Assembly: GCA_036874045.1 (NCBI GenBank) | Contig: JAZBRI010000010.1 | Coordinates: 3,430,001-3,494,000 of the forward strand | Length of the DNA stretch: 64,000 bases | DNA from: Cymodocea nodosa | Taxonomy: Eukaryota > Streptophyta > Magnoliopsida > Alismatales > Cymodoceaceae | Reading direction: 5' to 3' | In this document: one piece after another, positions 34,600 through 43,511 of the stretch | Position numbering within the stretch: position 1 is the first letter of the stretch | Layout: the number at the start of each line of letters is the position of its first letter | Notes under the pieces: model-generated | Told to the model about the DNA's origin: nothing | Database searches by the model: none | What the model saw: the letters and a program-made list of their open reading frames with translations, nothing else | Program-made: the position numbers and the translations under genes

Positions 34600-35961
34600 G
34601 TGCCTGATTATAAAGAAATTAAATCTGAAGTACCAATTTTTACAGGGCTTGTGGAGCATATTTTTATTAACTTGCTATCTGAATCTAAGGAGGAGCAGGA
34701 GGAGCAAAGAAAAGAAAAAAATCAGGCTAAAATTAGTTTGCAGCCTGTACAAGAAGAAACAGAAATTAGGGCAGAAACTGAATTGCCCGTGACTCCATCC
34801 CAATCTGTTACAGAATCAGAAAGAATAGTAACAGAACAGATTGGTAGTCAGGAGGAAGAAGAAAGAGTAGAAAATGAAGAGGCTGAAAGAAGCCAATTGG
34901 ACAAAAATAATTTCACAGATTCCACTGAAGAGCAAGAAACTCTTCAGCAAATTATGGAAAGAATTCAAGATAGAGTGGAGAGTTCTGCCGGCTCACCACC
35001 ACAGACAGAAGCAAAAGCAAAAATTCAGGAATCTGAAGAGAATGTCCAAATGCAGCCTATGCTGGAGGAAGAGCAAGAGCAAACCCCTCTAGAGCAACAA
35101 AGTCACCTTCTTGACCCGACTGAAACAACAATTTTTAATGAAGTACATTTTTGTAGTCAGGAAGCTTATACCAAATACCAAGAAATAAGAGGTTACGATA
35201 TTATTTACAGTAGACCAGTAAATTGGGATGGAATGCAAGAAATCAAAGATCTATTTGAATTCCAAGGTCTACTGCAATTTATATCTCAAGATAGAGGGCA
35301 TGCAGTATATGAGAATTTAGTGCCCTGTTTCTATGCAAATTTAAGAGAAGGAGAAGGAGGATTAATTTCAAACGTGGAGGAAGCTGATGTACAGATAACA
35401 CCAGAGCTTCTCCACAACATATTTGGTTTAAAGAATGAAGGAACAAAAATTTTGGAAGATACAACTACAGTTGAATGGACTGAGCAGCAAATTAAGGATT
35501 GTTTAGCTATCAATCCTGGTGTGCTATTATTAAACAGATTGAAGCATTTAAATGGTAAAGCACACATGGTAGCTAACATTCTGATTAAGAATGTCTATCA
35601 ACGACAGGGCGATGACATAGAATTAAGTCAATTTGTCAAATGGGCCACGTATGTAGTTGTAAATAAGATCCAAATAAATTGGTCTGCAGTTTTCATCTCC
35701 AAGTTGAAAACAGTGAAAAAGAAATTATTTTATGGAGATTTGATTCCACTACTGATGTTGGATAGTATTGATTTCACTAAATGGACATAAAAAATGATAA
35801 GATTTAGAACCATTTTAGTGAAAGAATATAGAAATTTTGTAGCTGCAAAATTAGTTGTACCTTCTGTAGAAATTGCAAGAGCAGTAGAGAGGATAAATCA
35901 ATTAGAGCAACAATTAGAAAAACTCCAGAAGGAAGTAGATGAACTTAGGCATAAAGATTAA
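34600..35961 (+). pseudogene. accessory ORF, putative plant transposon protein type (Athila-like element)
   Basis: A 396-codon open frame (34600-35790) that begins with GTG rather than ATG, which fits a spliced upstream start. Residues 1-175 are acidic, Glu/Gln-rich and predicted disordered. Residues 180-396 are the conserved domain: 'SQEAYTKYQEIRGY', 'EIKDLFEFQGLLQFI', 'CFYANL', 'LHNIFGLKNEGT' and 'VVNKIQINWSAVFISKL'. A downstream stretch to 35961 has leucine heptads typical of a coiled coil. The pattern fits Pfam Transposase_32, from memory; its role is unknown. A homologous relic lies in the copia element at 8110-8841. Treated as a retroelement fossil with at least one break. Confidence 0.65.
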
Positions 35962-36379
35962 ATTGTATTGTTCGTATACTTGTGTAAAATTGTATGAAAT
36001 TGTATGATGTACTTGTAATGTAATTGATTCATATTAATGAATATAATTTTTCAGATGCAATTTTCATACGTATTTGAATGTGAAATGAATGGAATTTATT
36101 GAATATTATGTAATTTGTGGAACTTTATGAATATGTAATAGATTTACAATTTGCTGAATGACAGGATAACTACTTAAAAATTTCTGCATATTATAAGGTA
36201 AAATTTAAATTCTGCATAACATAAAATGACCTACAATTTAAATCTTTATATAATGTTCAGATTTAAATGTATTTTAATCAAAATGAGGCATTAATGACAT
36301 AGATTTAACTTTATTACAGTTAGCAAAAAAAAAAAAAAAAAACAGAATAGAAAACTTACGAGAGTGAAAGTTAGAAGTT
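35962..36379. other. AT-rich spacer with poly-A run
   Basis: No gene. It holds an A-tract of about 18 bases at 36327-36344. Confidence 0.5.
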
Positions 36380-36575
36380 GCCAAGTGTTAACTCAATGAA
36401 GTAAGTCCGTTGAGTTAACCGTAACTCCACGAGGTCAGTAATATAATATAAGGTCACTCCGTTGAGTTATCTGTAACTCAACGAAGTTAGTCCGTGGAGT
36501 TAGCAATAATAACCGACTATGTTTTGTTAAGTAATCTGTAACTCAACGAGGTTAGTTCGTGGATTAAGCAGAACG
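36380..36575. repeat. cluster of short hairpin repeats upstream of gag
   Basis: Three to four units of the TAACTCAACG / CGTTGAGTTA repeat. The clearest is 36387-36419, with arms GTTAACTCAATG and CGTTGAGTTAAC and a short loop. Others are at about 36440-36505 and 36535-36570. The motif is the one in the LTR U3 regions, but no LTR edges are seen around this copy. Confidence 0.75.
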
Positions 36576-36729
36576 GTTATTCTTTTAACCACAAACGAAA
36601 CTTCGTCCGTTTAGCGATTATCAAAATTTGAAATTAGTAGTGGTACACGTACCCATTAAAATAGGAACCACGATGCACGTTGCAAGACACGTTCTTGCAA
36701 CGAGATTTATTCACTTTATGGATGCGTAG

Positions 36730-36738
36730 TATATATAT
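36730..36738 (+). promoter_or_regulatory. possible internal TATA box
   Basis: TATATATAT lies about 155 bp downstream of the hairpin-repeat cluster and about 120 bp upstream of an ATG (36855) that precedes gag. The arrangement looks like a stand-alone promoter inside the element. Confidence 0.45.
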
Positions 36739-36872
36739 GAAACAGAATGTTATTTACGAGTTACCAGCACTTTTAAGAGAAAGGAGAAAGCGTTGGAGGA
36801 ACTAGAAGGAGAAGCAGCTGATTCAACCTTCATTCAACAACAAATATTTATAGAATGGAAAGCTTCAGACTG

Positions 36873-36973
36873 GTATGTAATTAATCTTCTGTTATTTATT
36901 TATGAGCACATGGACTCGTTCTCTAAGCACTAAGCGATTAGTAAGAACACCTATCTAGGAATTTTCATTGCAG
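36873..36973 (+). other. predicted 101-bp intron before gag
   Basis: Donor CTG|GTATGTAA and acceptor TTTTCATTGCAG fit plant consensus, and the interval is AT-rich. A short leader exon with an ATG at 36855 lies upstream. Splicing near gag or accessory ORFs is known in some plant gypsy lineages. Prediction only. Confidence 0.5.
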
Positions 36974-38245
36974 AGGAGTACTGAAAAATTTTCTGAATTG
37001 AACTTTAACGAAATTCTTTGGGGTGTAGCTAACCTTTCTTTAAAAGAGAACGTAGAGATGGCTGCTCCAGTAGAAAAACCATTAGGAGAGATTCTGTATC
37101 CTGAATTAATTGATGAACCTTCATGTATTCGATTGCCAAACTTTGAGGGAGATAGGTTTGAACTGAAATCTAATTATATTAGTCAATTGCCACATTTTCA
37201 TGGATTAGAAAGAGAGGATGCCTATTATTTCCTTAGAGAATTTAACGAAGTTTGTCAAATGATAAGAATGCCGAACATGAATATAGATGCTATTAAACTT
37301 AGATATATCCTTTTTGCTTTAAAAGATACAGCTAAGAGATGGTTATATACTCTATCGCCTGATTCAATTTCTACATGAACTAAATTTTGCTCTGTTTTTC
37401 TAGAAAAATACTATCCAACACATCAAACGATTAAAAAGAAGAAAGAAATATTAATGTGTAGCCAAAAACAGGGTGAATCATTCTGGAAATATTTTGAAAG
37501 ATTTAAAGATTTACTGACTCAATGTCCACATCATGCAATGAGTAAAGCACAATTAATAGGCATAATTTATGAAGGCATAGATGTTTCAACGAAATCTTTA
37601 TTAGAATCTACTTGTCAAAATGGATTTTTAAAATTATGTAGTGAAGAAGCATGGGCATATTTAGAAAATTTTGCAAAAAGAACTACACAGTGGGAAAATT
37701 CGGCTGAAGCTATTGCAGATAAAAGATTATTGCCAAGAGGAATGCATGAAATAGATTCCAATACTATGCTTGAGGTGAAATTAAATTAATTAACAAAGAA
37801 AATAGAAGAGTTATCATTAAATCAAAAGCTAGCAGAAAAGAATACAAACATAAATGACTTAGATATTATTTATGCTAGAAACCAGAGAGATAACTTGGGA
37901 AATTCTTATAATCCTAATTGGAGAAATCACCCGAATTTATCTTGGAGAAACAACAATTTCCAGGGAGGAGAAAATATAAATGAGAAGAACATAAGTTATG
38001 AAGTATTAATTGAACAAGGAGCTAGAATAGAAAAATTAGAAAAGATAATCCAACAAGTAAACAATCGTCTAGAATTTATATTTGGAAATGCTGTAAATCA
38101 AAATCAGAATAGAAATATATCACTTAGACAGAAGGAACCAATGGAAGTTAGACCTACTAGAGGATTGCCAATACAAGCTATACCTAATCCTGTCAATAGA
38201 ATGGTTAATGAAATTGATACCTCTTCTGGGAGGGCAACTGAATGA
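36968..38245 (+). pseudogene. relic gag (Athila-like Ty3/gypsy)
   Basis: Open stretches 36968-37378, 37454-37789 and 37895-38245 carry Athila gag landmarks: 'SQLPHFHGLEREDAYYFLREF', 'KLRYILFALKDTAKRWLYTL', 'SFWKYFERFKDLLTQCPHH' and then 'NPNWRNHPNLSWRNN'. The order matches the retrotransposon gag family. No zinc knuckle is visible at its C-terminus. It follows the transposon-protein-type ORF rather than preceding pol, and no pol lies between it and the 3' LTR. Broken a few times. Confidence 0.85.
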
Positions 38246-38270
38246 AGCAGCATATCTGAAGCAACTATCT

Positions 38271-38431
38271 GTATGTATATATGTTTTTATTTTTATTTTA
38301 AGTTAATAGTATCGTAGAGTTAATTTTTAACTTAACGAACTTAGTCCGTTGAGTTATGCCTTAACTCCACGAGGGTGTGCAGTAGTTATGTTAATTTTTG
38401 TCTCTTCTAAATTTTTGTTTTTATTTTACAG
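38271..38431 (+). other. predicted 161-bp intron before the F-box-like ORF
   Basis: Donor ATCT|GTATGT and acceptor TTTTTATTTTACAG fit plant consensus. The interval is T-rich and contains a hairpin repeat at 38328-38356 (TAACTTAACG, 9-nt loop AACTTAGTC, CGTTGAGTTA). An ATG follows 9 bp after the acceptor. Prediction only. Confidence 0.55.
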
Positions 38432-38440
38432 AATCGACAA

Positions 38441-39580
38441 ATGGAATTAATGCAATTACCGTTGGATGCACAATGGGAAATACTAAGTAACTTGTCAGCT
38501 AAAGATCTGTGCAGGATGTGTTGTGTATCAAAGGAAATTAAAGACTGTATTGAAGAAGAATATTTTTAGGGACTACAAGCTGCAAAAATGACTAAGATTA
38601 GAGATGGATTCATATGGAGGTCATTTAATCGTAATTCAAATACCCATGAATATCTGGCTATGGAAGAAACTACTGGAATTCCAACTAATGCATTAGAAGG
38701 AATGAGTCATATTATGGGGATAGATGAAGGATTAATCATATACAAGACGAGACCAAGGTATGCAAGTTTATCATTACCTGAGATTTTGATAAGAAATCCT
38801 ATAACAAGAGAAGAATGTAATATAGGAAGACCTAATATATTTGAGGCACCAACTGAAAATTGTGGGTCAGCTTTAATATTTTCTAATAAAAATTTTGCAA
38901 TTCCTGAAAAATTATATTATTGGAGACCTACAGGAAATTGGGGTGAAGATTTACGCTTAAGTGTGTATAATTTTCTGAACAGATCTTGGAATGAAAACAT
39001 TATAATATATCTAGGACAGAAATCATTAATTAACCAAACACATGTCATACTTGATGGTTATATATATTTAGTCACGGAGATATCTATAGCATATAGATTT
39101 GATTTATACATAGTGAGCATAGATAGTTATGATGATTATACAGAAATTTTACCTGTACCAAGTGAAATAGCTAAACCACCATCTGAAAAATTTAATAAAA
39201 TTCAAATAGGAATGTGGTATAATGAAGAAGATGATCCTACTTTATGTCTGATAAGATGGTGGTATGAACTGATGAAATTTCAAATATGGATTATGGAAGA
39301 CATGAATGAATGGAAGTGGGAAGAGGAGTATATTGAAATAGATGTAGAAATAGAAACTGCTACATTACCCTGGAACCAGAAAGGATCCCTTTCTGCTTTA
39401 CATATCATTAATGGTAATACACTCGTATTTGGAATTTATAATATATTGCATGTTTACAAATTAAAAAGGACCAAGAACTGCATTAAAACAGAATTAATAG
39501 TAAGAAGAACTATGCCTAAAAAGTTTGCTTGGACTAATACATTTATTCCATTTGTTTCTACTTTTCAATCATGTTCTTAA
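38441..39580 (+). pseudogene. F-box-like ORF carried by the Athila-like element
   Basis: From the ATG at 38441 the first 45 residues fit the F-box consensus well: 'LPLDAQWEILSNLSAKDL', then 'CRMCCVSKEIKDC' and an aromatic pair. The remaining open frame (38588-39580, 330 codons) has Trp-rich segments ('WNENIIIYLGQKS', 'IRWWYELMKFQIWIMED') and a 'TLVFGIYN' segment, like the beta-propeller or F-box-associated parts of plant F-box proteins. F-box proteins recruit substrates to SCF ubiquitin ligases through SKP1. Here the ORF sits in the envelope position, between gag and the 3' LTR, and its second half recurs at 44942-45436 with the same 3' sequence. It is therefore element cargo. At least one break; fossil. 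Confidence 0.65.
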
Positions 39581-39965
39581 GCTGTGATTTTGTGTGTTTA
39601 ATGTTGTGTATTCTGCATTTATTTTATTTTGAAGTTTTTAATGTTCATTTTATAAAAAAAAAACACAAAAAACAAACAAAACAAAATATCAATCCAGTTT
39701 GTTGGTATCTGTTCTGGGAAACCAAAGGCATAGGAGCCTGGGTTCCACACAAGACACTGATTTATTAATATCTGTTAAATGTTATTTTGTTTTATATTCT
39801 GTGTTTATCTGGGAATGAAAACTTTTCAGAATCAAAAATCGAAATATGCAGAAAGAGATACAAATGGAACAAGGTATGTAACCAATTACTTATCCTGAAT
39901 TTTAAATCAAACAAAACTTTATTCGTGCTTGCTACAATTACTGTACTTATTGTCAAATCTTTTAC

Positions 39966-40004
39966 ATTGAGGACAATACAAAATGTAAGTATGGGGGGGA
40001 GGTA
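39966..40004 (+). other. internal polypurine-tract-like motif
   Basis: TTGAGGACAATACAAAATG followed by TAAGTATGGGGGGGAGG. The same pair recurs at 45808-45850. It resembles the terminal tract at 41310-41335 (GGGACTAGCAAAATTTAGG, then TATGGGGGAAG), but is followed by the conserved non-coding block, not an LTR. Confidence 0.7.
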
Positions 40005-40019
40005 ATTAAAGTAACAGCC

Positions 40020-41200
40020 ATGTAAGTTTGTTAATTAAAGGAAATAAAATGGTACTGCAAAGTTTTGAGGAAATTGAAAATTTTTATGAACTTGCTGTAA
40101 CTATCCAATAATTGATACTGTAAAATTTTTATAAACTGCTTGAATGTTATATTTAGAAGGCTATAGAAGATGCTATAGAATTTATTATTTATGTAAATCT
40201 AGATATAGTATCTTATGATTTTTCTGAATTTCATGAGTTTAACAATTTCACGATTTTAAAATGAAATCAGAATATTTAATGCTTAATCAGAAAATTATCT
40301 GAAGTCCTGAAGGAGCTGAAATGTGAATTCTAGATTAAATGAAACACATATGATGAAAGATACATTTACTTTGACTGATTGAACTTGTAGAATGATTTAT
40401 GTGTAGATCTTATTAAACTACACATAAAGTATGAGCTTATTGTTATGGATTCATATCTTTAGTAAATGATAGAAGCAGGATTATATGAGATTGGTGTTTT
40501 ACTGCATCTATATTAATGAAATACGTGCATATACAGTATGTGATTAATGCTTTGTTTTGTGTGTGCATTTATTTTTAGAAAAAAAAAAAGAGAGAAAAAG
40601 AAAAAAAATATATATATATATATATTGAGAGTTTATTGACTTGTTTGATCACGAGCCTTTTGTACTTGAGCAGATAGGTATGTAAGGATTGTTGACCTGA
40701 AAAAGGACTCTGAAAATCTGGCAACCTATGATCTTGATCAGATCTGGGATTGTTGACTGAAATCTCGTTACATGGGTACATTAGAAAGCTCTTGCATGAT
40801 TCAAGCTTATCAAATTAACTTTTAAAGTACACAAAAAAAAAAAAAAAAAAACATATACTGTTTTGAAAAGATACAAGTGTTTTGTGAAATACAAATATCT
40901 TATGGATCGAGTATATTTTCTGTTATCTAGAATTGCTGAAATATAAATCTAGAATTGACTTTTGAAGTTGTTTAATGGAAATACAATTCTTTATTCTACT
41001 TGTCTCAATCAGATTGAATTGGATTGTACTTTGATTCGTATGTTGTTGAAATTTCTTCTAGAAAACTTATTGGAAAATTCAAGATTACAGATGATGAAAA
41101 GAAGAACAAACGATAATATAATTAACACCTATATGAAGATGATATACTTTGTATGTAATTTACATATATTCTAAATATCTTTGTAGGTTGATTACTGAAA
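40020..41200 (+). repeat. conserved non-coding block, gypsy version 1
   Basis: About 1.15 kb with a near-identical copy at 45860-47010 and a diverged, colinear, inverted counterpart at 10690-11764 in the copia element. The best-conserved core is 40625-40800. No coding capacity is apparent. It sits between two polypurine-like motifs. Confidence 0.85.
40577..40627. repeat. A-rich run and (TA)n microsatellite
   Basis: An AAAAGAGAGAAAAAG-type run followed by about nine TA units. The other block copy has an AAATA-type run at the same place (46420-46442), so this is a fast-changing spot inside the block. Confidence 0.85.
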
Positions 41201-41324
41201 CATACAGAATATATGTTTATGCTAAACAGAAGAAAAAAAACAAAAGGGGAAGAATTAATTCTAGCACTTTTTGAAAGACCAATTAATTAGATCTTAGTTT
41301 GCTAAGGGACTAGCAAAATTTAGG

Positions 41325-41335
41325 TATGGGGGAAG
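41325..41335 (+). other. terminal polypurine tract
   Basis: ATGGGGGAAG lies directly before the LTR start TGTTTAGAATG. The equivalent for the second body is at 47134-47144. Confidence 0.85.
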
Positions 41336-43165
41336 TGTTTAGAATGAAAAAGTGCATATTATTAACGGTTAAATGATGGTTAATTACATAAGATTTAGCT
41401 TATCATATGAGAATTAAGCCATTATGTTATAATTGCACTGTTATATGCTTTAATTGAAGAATCTGCTTAATTTTGGGGAATTAATGTTAATTTAGTACAT
41501 TTATAAATTGTCGGTAAATTGCAGGCTGTGAAATTCTTAAGTATCCGAAAATGCATTTGAGCATCGGATAGTTATACCTGTAACTCTTCGAAATGTTATT
41601 TTATGTTTAAACTGCTACTGACACGTGTTGAGAGCTGGTAGATTTACTTACGTTATAACTCGTTAAGTTAGTATAACTGCACGCGTTGAGTTACATGAAA
41701 ATACACTAAGACAACGCGTTAGGTTAGCGTTATAAACTTAAGTTGTTATTTTTGCACGTGTTTTATAGTTAAATCAACGAAGGAAGTCCGTTGAGTTATC
41801 TGTAACTCCACGGACTATATATTTTCTAATATGCCACTGTAGCGGTTGCAGGAATAGACAGTTGGAAGGAAAAACCACGTTCGCACGTATTACGCAGGAA
41901 TTCAATCACGCAGGGAGAAAGAAATCATCGCCGTTGATTTGAAGGAAGGAAATCCAACCGATCATTCAAGCAAAAGCAGTTACCACTGAAGAAATATAAA
42001 AGAAAAGAAGAAAAAAAGAAAAGGGGTGATCGATGGATGGCCAATGTATACAGAGGAGGAGCACCGAGCTTTCTGCATACAGTATCGGCGATTCTCCGAA
42101 GTATCACACCAACCATCGTATCACCACCATAATCACCAATCATCGGAGGTCTGTGAGGATACTTGCCTGATGTCGGGTTGATTCCGAGTCAAACACAATG
42201 CTTGACAACCACTGTGAGGAGTGATCGCGTCGCGGGAAGGGAAGACATTTTCACCAAGCGTCGACTCATATTTCAAGAGATCGTAAAGCTTTTAGCCTTA
42301 GCTTCGGGTTGATGCCTGTCTGCTGAAGAGGAGAACATCTTGCAATTCTGGACTCGCGATTCTATAGGGAGAGGAGACAGAATTGTAAGTGGTTCAATTT
42401 TTAGTGGTGTAATCGCGTTGCAAGTAGTGTCAGAAGTATTTACTGTCAAGTGAAATTACCTTACATTTCACCTTTCGCCCATCACATAAAAACAAAAATA
42501 CCAAAAACAATTTATCTTTGTTTGTATGTTGTATTTGAGTGTTGTATTGTTTGTGTTGTATCGTGATTAATGTTATCTGTATCAATTTTATGATTGTTTT
42601 ATGTTAGTTTTAATTTTACAATTTATTGAAATTGGTTTGTACAAAACAACTTAAAGATTTTAATGGTTACTGTTTGAATCATCTGAATGTTAGTATTGCA
42701 TAATGATAAATCCAATGTTAACTAGCATTAAAAAGCTTAATTGATGTTATTTACAATCTATGGAATCGTCCAATGGTTGGCCGAATTCCTTTGTAAATAG
42801 CAGTATTAAAAAGAAGAGACAGTCTCGTGGAGTTAACTTAAGTCCACGAGGATAGTCCGTTGAGTTTGCCATAACTCAACGAACTTAGTCCGTTGAGTTA
42901 AGTGTAACTCAATGGAGTGCTTATTGAATATAAATTTGAATTGTTCACAATCAAACATTTCTTAAATTCGTCAGCAATTCCTTGTGGGATCGACCTGTAC
43001 TTACACACTGATACAATAGACACTGTGCACTTGCAGTTAAAGTACAAATTGGAATTAATATCTAAATTGTATTAAAGGTTGTTTGTTTACTTCTAAAAGA
43101 AAGAATAGGCATAAAGATAAATTAACTAAGTAGAAATAGAAGTAACAAATCCAAGTTTTTCTAGT
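41336..43165 (+). mobile_element. Athila-type LTR, 3' LTR of the first F-box-bearing body
   Basis: About 1.83 kb starting TGTTTAGAATG. Its U3 holds a TCGGATAGTTA motif (41565-41580) and then the AACTCG/GAGTTA module (41650-41830). ATATAAAAGAAAAG near 41993 is the likely promoter. It ends near a primer-site-like TTTTCTAGTGTAGTGCTGGG (43157-43176), so it also looks like the 5' LTR of what follows. Confidence 0.85.
42872..42900. repeat. perfect hairpin repeat, type 1
   Basis: Arms TAACTCAACG and CGTTGAGTTA (10 bp, perfect) with loop AACTTAGTC. It lies in the U5 half of the LTR, near the 3' end. The same hairpin with identical arms and loop is at 49026-49054, and with a two-base loop change at 62861-62889. 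Confidence 0.9.
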
Positions 43166-43174
43166 GTAGTGCTG

Positions 43175-43511
43175 GGAAAACATGAACACTGAGCAAAGAA
43201 GTTCCCTATTTCTGCCACAAATTCCTAAAAAGTTATCTAATCCTGGAATTCCTGTTATATCGTGCACCATAAGAAATACCATTCTAGAAAGAACCTTAAT
43301 AGACCTAGGTGTAAGTATAAATGTTATGTCAAGTGATATATTTGCATCCTTAGGATTAGAAGGCTTAATCCTTACTAGGACTGTTATTCAATTAGCTATT
43401 AGAAGTGTAAGATACCCTAGAGGAAAAATAGAGGATGTCTTAATTAAAATCGAAAACTTCATATATCCTATTGATATTGTGATTTTGGATTCTCAACAAA
43501 TTAAGCATCAA
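43175..43511 (+). pseudogene. relic protease region (Athila-like)
   Basis: Closely similar to 20085-20400: 'PKKLSNPGIPVISCTI', the retropepsin-like 'LIDLGVSINVMSSDIFASLGL' segment (Asp-Leu-Gly where most families have Asp-Thr/Ser-Gly), and 'NFIYPIDIVILDSQQIKH'. Here it follows the LTR within about 10-20 bp, so gag is missing. It is cut at 43511 by a minus-strand fragment. Confidence 0.8.

Noticed and set aside
36380-36970. Considered as a separate short LTR family
   Set aside because: It has hairpin motifs and a TATA box but no TG..CA edges, no second copy and no primer site, so it was called an internal promoter instead.
39571-40005. Short frames downstream of the F-box-like ORF
   Set aside because: They lie in the conserved non-coding 3' region and are not kept open in the second copy.
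41925-42143. Minus-strand frames of 60-115 codons in most Athila-type LTRs (24279, 31828, 41925, 48066, 61918)
   Set aside because: They recur only because the LTR recurs, differ in length and reading between copies, and cross the promoter region. Chance frames in a repeated sequence.
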